Origin: a virus
DNA: 42,035 bases
Virus record (IMG/VR): IMGVR_UViG_3300047469_000099
Coordinates: 1-42,035 of that record
Reading direction: 5' to 3' (one strand)
Shown piece after piece: positions 21,768-30,142 of this stretch. Position 1 is the stretch's first letter. The number at the start of each line of letters is the position of its first letter. The translations under genes and the position numbers were made by a program. The notes beneath the pieces are model-generated. The model was not told the origin of the DNA, made no database searches, and was given only the letters and a program-made list of their open reading frames with translations.

Positions 21768-22738
21768 GGTTTGCGAATGATCAGGCCAATCGACGTTGCA
21801 ACGTAGCCTTCGAGCATAATTTTCAGGTGCGGCGTGGCTGCGTACGGCGGCGCATCGATGTGATGGTCCACGGGCGCGGAGCCAGCATTGAAATTGAAGG
21901 GTGCGACGCTGCACCCTTCGCGCTCCAGTTCGGCGCGCAACTGCTCCATGTCGCGCTTTCGGAAAATCACGCATCCAGGATCTTCCAGCGTGTCATCGTT
22001 CGAAGACAGATTGAATTCAGTGGTATGCACCGCGACGCCACCAGGCCGCAGCACCTTCATCGAGTTCTTGACGAAGTCCAGGCCGTGACGGATCGAGCCA
22101 AGGTGTTCGAACGCGCAGCATGACCAGACGAAATCGAATTGCCCGGTGAATTTCTCGGGGATCGCGTTCATGTCGGCGAACTGAAATGCGACGCGCTCTT
22201 TGAACTGCCTCATCCCGCAGATTCCATAGCTGTTCAGCGCGCTCAAATTTGCCGCATGCTGGTTAGTGTCCACCCACCCTTTCGCAGTCGCGGCCGCCGT
22301 GTCCAAATCGCTGGCGACCACTTCGCAGCCGTGCTTCGCCATGACGGCAGCCAGCGGTTCACCTCCGCATCCAAAACCAAGGCCACGCTTTCCAGCCGTC
22401 AGCATGCCATTCCGCGACAGGGCTTCGAGCGCGAACACGAACTCCCACTGCTTCCGAGCGAGTCGAGCTGGCGTCTTCATCTCGCGGCACCAATAGCGAT
22501 ACCGGTCATCAAGACACTGTGCGGCAGTGCAAAGCTGTGACGTCAAATGCGCCAGCGTTGGCTCGAATTCGAGTTGCCCTTCGATGACAAGGGGCGCGGC
22601 CGCATAGCGAGCGCTCCATTCTTTAGCTGTCCGTGCCCGCCAATACCGCTCATATAACGCAAATTGCATGGAGCCGATTATCGGAGCCTTCTTTGACGCC
22701 TTGACTATTCCGCTAAGGGCGCTGCGAACCGAAACCAT
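21764..22738 (-). CDS. Class I SAM-dependent methyltransferase
   Basis: 324 residues. Motif I is GLGFGCGGEPLA (119-130), followed by the acidic end of strand 2 (VVASDLD, Asp144). FDFVWSCCAFEHLGSI and VLRPGGVAVHTTEFN give motifs IV-VI of the class I fold. It is not a DNA methyltransferase: there is no NPPY/DPPY or PC motif. It resembles sugar or small-molecule methyltransferases found beside O-antigen genes. It is the last gene of the tail-fibre operon, where it might modify the fibre, the receptor or the host surface; the substrate is unknown. Confidence 0.8.
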   Translation of the reverse strand: MVSVRSALSGIVKASKKAPIIGSMQFALYERYWRARTAKEWSARYAAAPLVIEGQLEFEPTLAHLTSQLCTAAQCLDDRYRYWCREMKTPARLARKQWEFVFALEALSRNGMLTAGKRGLGFGCGGEPLAAVMAKHGCEVVASDLDTAAATAKGWVDTNQHAANLSALNSYGICGMRQFKERVAFQFADMNAIPEKFTGQFDFVWSCCAFEHLGSIRHGLDFVKNSMKVLRPGGVAVHTTEFNLSSNDDTLEDPGCVIFRKRDMEQLRAELEREGCSVAPFNFNAGSAPVDHHIDAPPYAATPHLKIMLEGYVATSIGLIIRKP

Positions 22739-22779
22739 TCATTCCCCGCGTTCAATATCTGGAAAGGCGACATGGTAGC

Positions 22780-22977
22780 TCAGAAGACGTTCGGAAAAGG
22801 CGGTGGCGGAGGGGGCGCCGTGAAATTTAAGCCGTCATACGTGTAGCCTAGATCGACGGGAGAGTTTTCAGGCAGGAGTACTGCCCCTTCGTTACCGTCC
22901 CATTCAGTCGTACCGTCCCATAGTGCGACATTGGCGACAGTGCCATCTTCGACGATTGCGTATCTATTTATCATCAT
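22780..22977 (-). CDS. Small tail-fibre-associated protein, 65 aa
   Basis: 65 residues. The plan MMINRYAIVEDGTVANVALWDG, then PVDLGYTYDGLNF and a run of seven prolines is common in small proteins encoded after phage tail fibres, where they resemble fibre-assembly partners. The ATG overlaps the fibre stop as ATGA. Its role as fibre chaperone or cap is inferred from position. Confidence 0.65.
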   Translation of the reverse strand: MMINRYAIVEDGTVANVALWDGTTEWDGNEGAVLLPENSPVDLGYTYDGLNFTAPPPPPPFPNVF

Positions 22978-24461
22978 GCGATCTCATAGACGATCACGAT
23001 ACCTCCTGAGCCGTTGCCGCCCTTCACTGCGGGGAGGTTGAACCCTTGAAGCGTGCCACCACCACCAGCGCCGAATCCACTGGCGTTTCCAGCGTTGGTA
23101 TTGATGCCATACATACCCCCGGACCCCAACAAAGAATTTGCTCCAGTAGCAGAAAGATAGACAGAGCCATTACTGAAAGACCAGTTTCCCGGCGCACCGG
23201 GAACATTGACGATATTTCCACCGCTTGCGCTACCGCCACTGCTACCACCGCTCACGGAATTGGTGCCCGTTGCTCCTGTTACCCCCGGGCTGCCGCCTCC
23301 TGCGGTTAATGCGCCGAAACTGGTGTTTCCGCCTGACCCTCCGGCTGCACCCGTTCCACCTGATCCTCCTGATCCAATTGTCACAGTGGCGCCGTTGAAG
23401 CCAGAAGTCATACGATGCTTGATATAGCCGCCCGCCGCGCCGCTTGACGCCGCACTTACATTCGTGCCCGAGTTGGCGAGAGAGCCACCGCCACCACCAC
23501 CACCACCTTGGATTTCGACAATAACGCTGCTCGTTCCGGCGGTCGGCGTGTAGGTGCCGCTCGACGTAAAGACTTGCACGCCGATCAATCGGCCTTGCGC
23601 GTTCGCTGCAATGTTGCCGGTGTCGATCGCGGTATTACCGGCGAATGTCGGCCGCTGCAAGAGCGCGACTACGCCGGTCGATCGGACAATGCTGATAGGG
23701 TTGTCGATCGACGCGCCCGCGTCCGTATAGCGGGTTAGCAGCAGATTTGAGCCCGCATTGCTGCCTGATTCGGTCGTGTTATTGCGCTGCAAAGCCCAAC
23801 GTAGGGAGCCCGCCGTTTTGAACTGCAAAGAGCCCGTATTGCCCGCTACAGAATCAATCGCGAGCACACCATCGCCCGAGGTCGGCGAGAGCGTTACCGG
23901 GCCCGTAAATGTGTCGCCTGCTTTCGCGACAGTGCCGAGCGCAGTACGGGCCGCCGAGGCCGTTGTCGAGCCCGTACCGCCGCTCGTGATCGGAAGCGGG
24001 AGCGTAATGGCCGCTGCGCTCGCTGCCGCCTGACCCGCGTAGTACTTCGCAGAATAGCTGACGCCGTCCACGGTGCCGCTCGCCTGCGAGGCCCAGTTCT
24101 GCGCCAGCGTCGCGGCCGCCGAAGCGTTTGCCGCAGACGTCCCGGCGTTGCCGGCCTGCGTCGTCGCCGTACCGGCCGCGCCGGTCGCGATTCCCGCCTG
24201 CGTGGTCGCCGTGCCTGCGGCTCCCGTTGCAACTCCCGCTTGAGTTGTTGCCGTCCCGGCCGCCTCCGTCGCTGTGCCAGCTTGCGTCGTGGCGGTCCCG
24301 GCTTGCGCAGTCGCAATACCTGCCTGCTGAGTCGCCGTCGTCGCCGCAGCTTGAGCCGCAAGCCGATCCGCCAAAGTGTCGGCGACATTGACGGCGAGGA
24401 ACTGACCCAAGATCGTCTGATATGTGCCGGTGTCGTCTGTGAGAACGAGTGATAGTTCCAT
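22974..24461 (-). CDS. Tail fibre with repeat stalk and glycine-rich tip
   Basis: 495 residues. A short N-terminal attachment region is followed by nine seven-residue repeats of the type QAGTATT (about 46-108), a likely trimeric coiled-coil stalk. A shaft with PLPITSGGTGSTTASAARTALG, a common fibre motif, comes next. The last ~190 residues are very glycine-rich (for example IQGGGGGGGGSLANSGTNV and ASSGAAGGYIKHRM), resembling glycine-rich adhesin domains, which stack polyglycine helices in phage adhesins. It should bind the bacterial receptor. It overlaps the small protein downstream and lies after two other fibre genes. Confidence 0.85.
   Translation of the reverse strand: MELSLVLTDDTGTYQTILGQFLAVNVADTLADRLAAQAAATTATQQAGIATAQAGTATTQAGTATEAAGTATTQAGVATGAAGTATTQAGIATGAAGTATTQAGNAGTSAANASAAATLAQNWASQASGTVDGVSYSAKYYAGQAAASAAAITLPLPITSGGTGSTTASAARTALGTVAKAGDTFTGPVTLSPTSGDGVLAIDSVAGNTGSLQFKTAGSLRWALQRNNTTESGSNAGSNLLLTRYTDAGASIDNPISIVRSTGVVALLQRPTFAGNTAIDTGNIAANAQGRLIGVQVFTSSGTYTPTAGTSSVIVEIQGGGGGGGGSLANSGTNVSAASSGAAGGYIKHRMTSGFNGATVTIGSGGSGGTGAAGGSGGNTSFGALTAGGGSPGVTGATGTNSVSGGSSGGSASGGNIVNVPGAPGNWSFSNGSVYLSATGANSLLGSGGMYGINTNAGNASGFGAGGGGTLQGFNLPAVKGGNGSGGIVIVYEIA
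24138..24326. repeat. Nine 21-bp repeats encoding the fibre stalk
   Basis: The codons for residues 46-108 of the fibre form nine heptads (QAGIATA, QAGTATT, QAGTATE, AAGTATT, QAGVATG, AAGTATT, QAGIATG, AAGTATT, QAGNAGT), largely in a 42-bp double unit. Such repeats can gain or lose units by slippage and so change stalk length without changing the tip. Confidence 0.8.
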
Positions 24462-24464
24462 TGA

Positions 24465-24773
24465 TCAGCTCAAGGGAGACTGCGCAATGCGCAGATAGGT
24501 AGGAGGTCCAAGCACCACCTCGCCTTGAGGGGTCACGAGTTTGCAGTCGATGCGCGCCTTGCACGCAGCCCAGTTTTCCGTCGACGCTGCCGACAGGGCG
24601 AGAAGCCCTTTGGTGATGTCGACCCACAAGACAGAGAGCGGAGAAATCAGGGTCTTGCCCGTCTGATCATAGAGATTGGCCGTGAACGACCAGCCGGAAA
24701 AATCAGCCGGTGCGCCATCCTGCTGCAGCCCACCAACGAGGTTGAAAGTTGCACCGATATAGACGGTCAGCAT
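24465..24773 (-). CDS. Tail-fibre-region protein, 102 aa
   Basis: 102 residues beginning MLTVYIGATFNLVGGLQQD. A beta-sandwich-like sequence (GWSFTANLYDQTGKTLI, VDITKGLLALSAAST, ARIDCKLVTPQGEVVLG) of the type found in phage baseplate and fibre-linker proteins. It starts two bases after the collar-fibre stop and is followed by the main fibre. A linker or adaptor for the receptor-binding complex is likely but not proven. Confidence 0.65.
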   Translation of the reverse strand: MLTVYIGATFNLVGGLQQDGAPADFSGWSFTANLYDQTGKTLISPLSVLWVDITKGLLALSAASTENWAACKARIDCKLVTPQGEVVLGPPTYLRIAQSPLS

Positions 24774-24775
24774 GA

Positions 24776-25579
24776 TCAGGCTGCCCCTGTGTAATAGATC
24801 GGCACCAGCGCGAAGTATGGCGGCCGGTTTTCGTGCGCTGCGCCAGAACCGGTGTTTTGCGTGCCAGAGATACCGGTTGTGGCCGAGGCGATTGCAATGT
24901 CGGCGTATGCACCCGCGATGGATACACCAGTGCCAGCGACTTGGGTACTGTTGATCGAGCTGCTGTTTGGTGTGCCAGTCAACCCCAACGCGCTGCCTGG
25001 AATGTTATTCGGCACCGCCGTGCCGAGGCTATGGGCGTGACCGGGATCGTTAACGCCGTGTCCGTGGGGGTTTTGGGCAACTCCGTGAGCATGACCCGGG
25101 TCATTAATGCCATGGTTGTGTGCGGGCAGTTGCGCAATGCTCAGTGACACGGTCGCAGCGCCGCCGACCGCCGCATTTGGATACGATAGCCCCGCGCCCA
25201 CCAGAAACCGGTCGCGTAGATCAGGGGTTCCATGCGTGCCGTCCGCGTAGTGCCATCCAACCGGCCACGCACCCACGACCGCCGCTTCCGTCGGCGGTCC
25301 GTACCAGTAACGGACTTCGCCCACGATGTAGATTTGCGATCCAAGGACGAAATCCTTGCTCGTCGTAGAAACTATGCCGGCCGCGCCGTTTGTGATCTTC
25401 TGGCCGTTGACGTCCAACGCGGCAATGGGCTTGATCCCATTTCCGTTCGCCAACTTTTTGATGAATGCAAACGCGGCCTGCAAGTAGTCGTTCGCGTTCG
25501 GGCCGACAGGCTCGCTGCCAAGCGGTGAGTTTGAGCTCGGTGTCTCGGAGATGTCGTCAAAGCTGCTCGGTACCGGCAT
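24776..25579 (-). CDS. Tail collar-domain fibre protein
   Basis: 267 residues. The middle (GWHYADGTHGTPDLRDRFLVGAG) is the phage tail collar signature. It is followed by His-rich loops LPAHNHGINDPGHAHGVAQN and HGHGVNDPGHAHSLG, which in T4 gp12-like fibres coordinate metal along the trimer axis, and by the ending HENRPPYFALVPIYY. This is a receptor-binding or short-fibre protein. AAGGGA lies nine bases before the ATG. It is the first of three fibre genes downstream of the lysis cassette. Confidence 0.85.
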   Translation of the reverse strand: MPVPSSFDDISETPSSNSPLGSEPVGPNANDYLQAAFAFIKKLANGNGIKPIAALDVNGQKITNGAAGIVSTTSKDFVLGSQIYIVGEVRYWYGPPTEAAVVGAWPVGWHYADGTHGTPDLRDRFLVGAGLSYPNAAVGGAATVSLSIAQLPAHNHGINDPGHAHGVAQNPHGHGVNDPGHAHSLGTAVPNNIPGSALGLTGTPNSSSINSTQVAGTGVSIAGAYADIAIASATTGISGTQNTGSGAAHENRPPYFALVPIYYTGAA

Positions 25580-25581
25580 TT

Positions 25582-26286
25582 TTAGTGTCCCTTGAAAATG
25601 TCATTCGCGCCGCCCTGAACTACGACAGCTGGCTCAGTTCCGCTCGTTTGCACAGTGGCGGTCGTCTGCGGCGCCGAAGTGACAGCTCCCGGTGTTACTG
25701 CGAAGTCCCGCACGACCTGATTCGTACGCGCGCCGTCCTGTGTCATGCCGAAGTAAAAGCCGAGAACCTGCTTGTTCTCGCTGAGCACGTAGCCGATCAG
25801 CGTGCCGACGGTGAGCGCCGCGGTCGTGTCCTTGATGACGCTGTCCGCGTGGCCGCCCATCACGGCCCAAACGATGTATGCGGTCATCGTCATCAGCACT
25901 AGCGCGAGCAGCGGCCGCATGAAGTCGTTCGGCTGCTGCGTGGCGAGTTTTCGCGCGCTGTCGCGGTCCGCCGCTTCGGCCGCATACTGCGCGGTGCGCT
26001 GGGCGTCGGCGGCAGTCTGAGCGGCCAGCTCGGCCTGTTTCTGCTGAAGGGCCACCTGCGCGAGCGTGGCCTGATTCGCCAACTCCGCTTCGCGCAGCTT
26101 CTCGAGCAGCGCCGGATCCGCGGCGATGGCGGCAGCGGCCGCGTCTGGATCATCGGCCGGCGTGCCGGTCACCGACGAAATGATGGCACCCACCGCGCCG
26201 CCGGCAATCGTGCCGATCGGGCCGAGCGCCGAGCCGAGCAGCGGCGCCGCCTTGGCGATGATGGGTGCGAGGTCGGACCACTTCAT
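25582..26286 (-). CDS. Holin, 3TM GTA-type family
   Basis: 234 residues beginning MKWSDLAPIIAKAAPLLG. The opening, the hydrophobic glycine-rich segment (ALGPIGTIAGGAVGAIISS), the Ala-rich acidic helix (DPDAAAAAIAADPALLEKL) and the membrane part (FMRPLLALVLMTMTAYIVWAV, then TAALTVGTLIGYVL) match the three-membrane-segment holin family of gene transfer agents. The C-terminal ~50 residues are a polar extension. It would make the inner-membrane holes that free the endolysin. The ATG overlaps the endolysin stop as ATGA, with AAGGGAG upstream. Confidence 0.83.
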   Translation of the reverse strand: MKWSDLAPIIAKAAPLLGSALGPIGTIAGGAVGAIISSVTGTPADDPDAAAAAIAADPALLEKLREAELANQATLAQVALQQKQAELAAQTAADAQRTAQYAAEAADRDSARKLATQQPNDFMRPLLALVLMTMTAYIVWAVMGGHADSVIKDTTAALTVGTLIGYVLSENKQVLGFYFGMTQDGARTNQVVRDFAVTPGAVTSAPQTTATVQTSGTEPAVVVQGGANDIFKGH

Positions 26287-26798
26287 GCTGTTGCTCCCTT
26301 GATCAGATTGCCTGCGATACGCAGCGCCCAGCCTTTCGAGTAGGTCGGCCACGCGGCGGCTTGCGTCATGAATTGCAGACGGTAGCCATTGAAGGCGGCG
26401 ATCAGCGCCTTGGGCTCGTGCGCGGCGATCGCGGCGGCGGTCACCGGCCCGAGCACTCCGTCAGCCTTCACGCCGGCCGCCGATTGGAGCCACTTGATAG
26501 CCGGGCCGACTCCACTATTGACTGCACCGTCGAACACCTGAAACGCGAGCGCCGAGTCGAGCAGATCACCGCCAAACTTCGTCCAGTAGTCGGCGCGGTA
26601 GATCTGCTTGGCCTGATCGAGCGTCAGATTTTTGATGTCGAGCGTCGGGTACGACATGGCGCTGATCCCATATTTCGTGCCGTTCAACTTGCCGACACCA
26701 ACCTGACCGCTCGTCCAGTTACCGCGATCTTTCGGGTCGGCCGTGAAGCTGCCCTCGTTGCCTATCAGCGCGGCAAACGCATCATCGAAGCTCGACAT
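26283..26798 (-). CDS. Endolysin, glycoside hydrolase 108 (N-acetylmuramidase)
   Basis: 171 residues. DAFAALIGNEGSFTADPKDRGNW carries the GH108 signature with the catalytic Glu15, followed by GTKYGISAMSYP. The C-terminal part (GVKADGVLGPVTAAAI and on) is the peptidoglycan-binding half of the family. It cuts the glycan strand between MurNAc and GlcNAc. There is no signal peptide, so export depends on the holin. AAGGGGAG precedes ATG 26796-26798, which overlaps the upstream stop as TGATG. Confidence 0.92.
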   Translation of the reverse strand: MSSFDDAFAALIGNEGSFTADPKDRGNWTSGQVGVGKLNGTKYGISAMSYPTLDIKNLTLDQAKQIYRADYWTKFGGDLLDSALAFQVFDGAVNSGVGPAIKWLQSAAGVKADGVLGPVTAAAIAAHEPKALIAAFNGYRLQFMTQAAAWPTYSKGWALRIAGNLIKGATA

Positions 26799-27280
26799 CA
26801 CTTGCTCCCCTTGCTGTCTACGTTGTTCGCCCGGAACTCCAGCACCGTCAGGCGGTTGTCGTCTTTGCGCAGTTCATTCCCGACGTCGAACTGGTATTTC
26901 GCCAACTGCTCGTCCCGCCGTTGCCTGGCGGCATCGAAATCGGCCTGCCAAGGCTTCCACTGCGAATACAAGCCGCCGGCCGCCGCGACGACCATTGCGC
27001 CGACACCCCCTAGGACCCGAAGCGCGCGGCGATTACCAACCATGTCGTCGCGAAGCGGTTGGATTTCCTTGTCGCGCAATTTCTGGATCGCGTCGTCAAC
27101 CTCGTCGGATTTTTCGAATAGGCGCCGTTGGCCGTTGTCCAGCCCTTTGATCTGCTCTTGAACAGAAGCGAGGGATAGCTGCATCTGAACGAGCATTGCA
27201 AGCTGCCCTTCGATACGCTTTTGCCCATCGAGGTAGTTGTTCATGCGCTCGACGAGCACCTTCACTTCGGCATCGTTCAT
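26798..27280 (-). CDS. Membrane coiled-coil protein, spanin-like
   Basis: 160 residues beginning MNDAEVKVLVERMNNYLDG. A long N-terminal coiled coil (to about 85), one membrane segment (LGGVGAMVVAAAGGLYSQW, about 90-108) and a charged C-terminal helix. It lies directly before endolysin and holin, where an inner-membrane spanin is expected, but the membrane segment is central rather than N-terminal as in Rz. It could instead be a lysis accessory protein. I start it at ATG 27278-27280; only a TTG lies upstream. Confidence 0.6.
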   Translation of the reverse strand: MNDAEVKVLVERMNNYLDGQKRIEGQLAMLVQMQLSLASVQEQIKGLDNGQRRLFEKSDEVDDAIQKLRDKEIQPLRDDMVGNRRALRVLGGVGAMVVAAAGGLYSQWKPWQADFDAARQRRDEQLAKYQFDVGNELRKDDNRLTVLEFRANNVDSKGSK

Positions 27281-27295
27281 TTGTCCGTTGTCCAA

Positions 27296-30142
27296 TCACA
27301 TGCCCCGGTTGCTCTGTTTTCTCTGTGTGCGGCTCGCTTCGTATGCCTGAACAGCGCGCACGCCGGCGCGGCCTGCTCCGGATGCCTTTTGCTTGAGTGC
27401 GTCGACGAAGACCTGCTTCGCTTGAGGTTGCCCCTTGAAATCCTCGAGCGCCCTCGCCAGCTTCTTCGGATTCAGCAGCAGATCGATCGCCGCTTTCTCT
27501 GTCTTTGCCGAGACACGCGCTACGGCTGACTGCACGGCCTGACCGATCGCCCATCCGTGCGCGCCGCCGGCGATCGCGCCACCAACCGCGGTCTGCCGCG
27601 CGCCGCCATTGATGAATCGACCGAGCAGGCCGCCGCCGAGCTGCGCGTTCGCAAAGGTCTGGCTACCGGCCGCGCCGAGCGGGTTGTTAGCTGCTGATGC
27701 GCGCGTCAGATCGCTGATCAGCGTGTCAGCGTACGCACGCGCGCCGCCGGTCAATGGCTGCTGTCCGGCAAGCAGACTCTTGGCGCCGTTGAGCGTGATG
27801 ATCGGATCGCCGGCCGTGTTGTGCGCGCCGAGGCCGAGCTTCTGCAACGCCTGCTGCAATTGCTGGCGCGACTGAATATCGGACCCAGTGCTTGCAGCCT
27901 GCGTCATGTATTCGTCGTAGCTCGGCGAGTTCTGGCGAAGGTACTGATTGAAGTTGTCGGATGCCTGATTGGCTTCGCGCTTCATCAGCGAATCAGCGCT
28001 CGCCCGCACGCGGTCCTGCAGCGCCTGCCGAAGATATTCCTGCCCCTCTCCTTCGAGGCCGACCATGTTCGTTGGCGTGCGCTGCGCCTGCTGGCCGAGC
28101 GCGCGCAACTGATCGATCATCTGCGGCGTGACCTGATCGGCCGCGCGAATGCCGGGCTTCATCTGCTCGCCGACCACGCTGTTGATCGTCTGCCGTAGCT
28201 TGTTCGGGCTGACGGAACCGGTGAGCGGGTCCACGGTTCCATTCAGGCGGGTTTGCAATGCCTGCTGCGCGTCGATCGGCGCAGAGTCTGCCTGGAACTG
28301 CGCGCGAGCCGGCGCATAGTCGGGGCTCGCCCGATCCATCAAGCCGACAAGCTGATTCTTCACGTTGATCAGCGCGCGGGCCTGCGTGTTCTGCTCCTGC
28401 TGCAACGCGCGGTTGATCTGGTCGTCGAGCACGCCCTTTGCATACAGCAAGCCATGACCAGAGACCCATTGGCCACCGCCGTCAGCCTCGGTGCGAACAA
28501 TCGGACCCTCGCCGAGGTTATCGGACATGGTCTGCGCGATGCGCATGGCGTCCTGAAATGCAGGCTTCGAATTCAAGGACGTGAATTCCGGCCAGTTCGT
28601 CGGAACCGATACGTCTGCGGCGGCGAACATGTCGTCAGCTGTCTGGCCGCGCGCTGCCTTCAGAGAATCGATCGTGTCCCGCGTTCCGGCAACGTTGTCG
28701 ATCCCCTCGCGGAGTGATTGCAGAAGCGGCGTTTGCTGATTCTCGAACGCTGCGCTCCCGCGGTTCTCTGCCAGCCCTGCTGCATTCTTCATCGCCTGCG
28801 CGTAGGCCGGCGTCTGCATGACGTCAGCTTGAGCCTGCGTCAGCGGCGGCAATTCACCTTGGCCGGCGGCAATGCGAGCAGCCTGCTGTTGGGTGAATGC
28901 TTCCGCCTCATTCGAGAGATCCGGGCCGACCGCTCCATTCGCTGCCTGCCACCGTGCGGCGTTGTTTGCGTTTTGGCGATCGGTGAATGCAATTTGCCCC
29001 TGCTCAGTGTTCTGCAGGCGGCGTTGGATGCCGACCAACTGCGTGTTTTGCCCCGCTTCGGCCGCCGTCGGCAAGCTGCCCGGGATCAACTCGTCAGAAT
29101 TGGATCGCAGCGCCGCGATCGTGCTGTCAAGATCACCGCCGAGACTCTTGCCGATGCCTGCGGCCGCCGCATTCTCGCCGCCGCGCAACGTGTTCCATGC
29201 CCGCGAGACCGCCGGCGTCGCCGCGGCCGTTGCAGCGCTGATTCCCTTGCCGACGCCATACCCTACCGCGCCGAGTCCAGCTCCTTCCACCCCGCCTGAA
29301 AGAATCCCGGTGTCGTTGAGCGCCCCCTGCGTAGCACCGAAGGCGGCACCGGTCGCGATCTGCGGCAGAAGCTCGGGCCCGGCGAAAAGCATTGGCGCCG
29401 TGCCGCCGATGATGCGGCCTGCCGTACCCCATCCACTATCCGGCCCGGCGCCGACGTCCGCTGCCTGCTGTGCAAAGCGAGCAGCAGCAGTTCGCGCATC
29501 ACCCGTGATCGCATTACCCGCGTCGGTTGCGCCAAGCGCAGACACGCCCCTGCCCACCAGCGCCTCGACGCCAGCCGCCGCGGTGCCGAGACCTTGCCCG
29601 GCACCCGCGCCCAGCTTGACTAGAAAATTCGAATCGTTGCCTTGTTGCGGCGGCAGAATAGGATTGTCGGTAACGCCAGGCACGCTTTGCGATCCAGTGT
29701 CTCCGAGCTGCTGCTTGAACTTCAACGCGTATTTCAACGTCTCGTCGGGCAGCTTCGAGAGATCAGCGCCGGCGGCAAGCCACTTGTCGGTGTTGCCCGG
29801 CCCCCAGTTGTAGGCAATCGCCGCAAGATCGGGTGCGCCATACTTCTGACGCATCGCGGCGTAGTAATCGCGGCCGGTACGCGCATCATCCTGAGGCGTT
29901 CCGTTCGACGGTTTGACGCCGAAACCGGGATCCGAGCTGCCGGCACCAGTCGGCGTGATTTGCATGCTGCCGCGCGCACCCGATGCGGGGTTGACGATGT
30001 CGGCGCGCGCGTCCGATGCGCCGCTCGACTCATTCCGGTGAATGGCCGAAGTTTCTGCCTGCAAACCGGCACCCGGTGCCGTGTTGGGCCCCGCGTTCAA
30101 GATGTCGACCAGCTGCGCGTCGGAAAGGTTTGTGAGATCCAT
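27296..30142 (-). CDS. Large internal virion protein with lytic transglycosylase domain
   Basis: 948 residues. Residues about 30-135 are an SLT domain: HRNESSGASDARADIVNP with Glu38, GARGSMQITPTGA, and AAIAYNWGPGNTDKW. The remainder is Ala/Gln-rich and helical, with a glycine-rich hydrophobic stretch at about 225-300, as in ejection proteins. In podoviruses such proteins are packed in the head, pass into the cell envelope during infection and open the peptidoglycan for DNA entry. It is joined to the next virion gene by TAATG. Probably the functional equivalent of P22 gp16/T7 gp16. Confidence 0.82.
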   Translation of the reverse strand: MDLTNLSDAQLVDILNAGPNTAPGAGLQAETSAIHRNESSGASDARADIVNPASGARGSMQITPTGAGSSDPGFGVKPSNGTPQDDARTGRDYYAAMRQKYGAPDLAAIAYNWGPGNTDKWLAAGADLSKLPDETLKYALKFKQQLGDTGSQSVPGVTDNPILPPQQGNDSNFLVKLGAGAGQGLGTAAAGVEALVGRGVSALGATDAGNAITGDARTAAARFAQQAADVGAGPDSGWGTAGRIIGGTAPMLFAGPELLPQIATGAAFGATQGALNDTGILSGGVEGAGLGAVGYGVGKGISAATAAATPAVSRAWNTLRGGENAAAAGIGKSLGGDLDSTIAALRSNSDELIPGSLPTAAEAGQNTQLVGIQRRLQNTEQGQIAFTDRQNANNAARWQAANGAVGPDLSNEAEAFTQQQAARIAAGQGELPPLTQAQADVMQTPAYAQAMKNAAGLAENRGSAAFENQQTPLLQSLREGIDNVAGTRDTIDSLKAARGQTADDMFAAADVSVPTNWPEFTSLNSKPAFQDAMRIAQTMSDNLGEGPIVRTEADGGGQWVSGHGLLYAKGVLDDQINRALQQEQNTQARALINVKNQLVGLMDRASPDYAPARAQFQADSAPIDAQQALQTRLNGTVDPLTGSVSPNKLRQTINSVVGEQMKPGIRAADQVTPQMIDQLRALGQQAQRTPTNMVGLEGEGQEYLRQALQDRVRASADSLMKREANQASDNFNQYLRQNSPSYDEYMTQAASTGSDIQSRQQLQQALQKLGLGAHNTAGDPIITLNGAKSLLAGQQPLTGGARAYADTLISDLTRASAANNPLGAAGSQTFANAQLGGGLLGRFINGGARQTAVGGAIAGGAHGWAIGQAVQSAVARVSAKTEKAAIDLLLNPKKLARALEDFKGQPQAKQVFVDALKQKASGAGRAGVRAVQAYEASRTQRKQSNRGM

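Noticed and set aside
24138-24326. Possible CRISPR array
   Set aside because: The regular repeats have no spacers and are in frame with the fibre gene; they encode the stalk. No other array-like pattern is present.
22974-24461. Possible diversity-generating retroelement target at the fibre tip
   Set aside because: There is no reverse transcriptase gene and no template repeat in the window.
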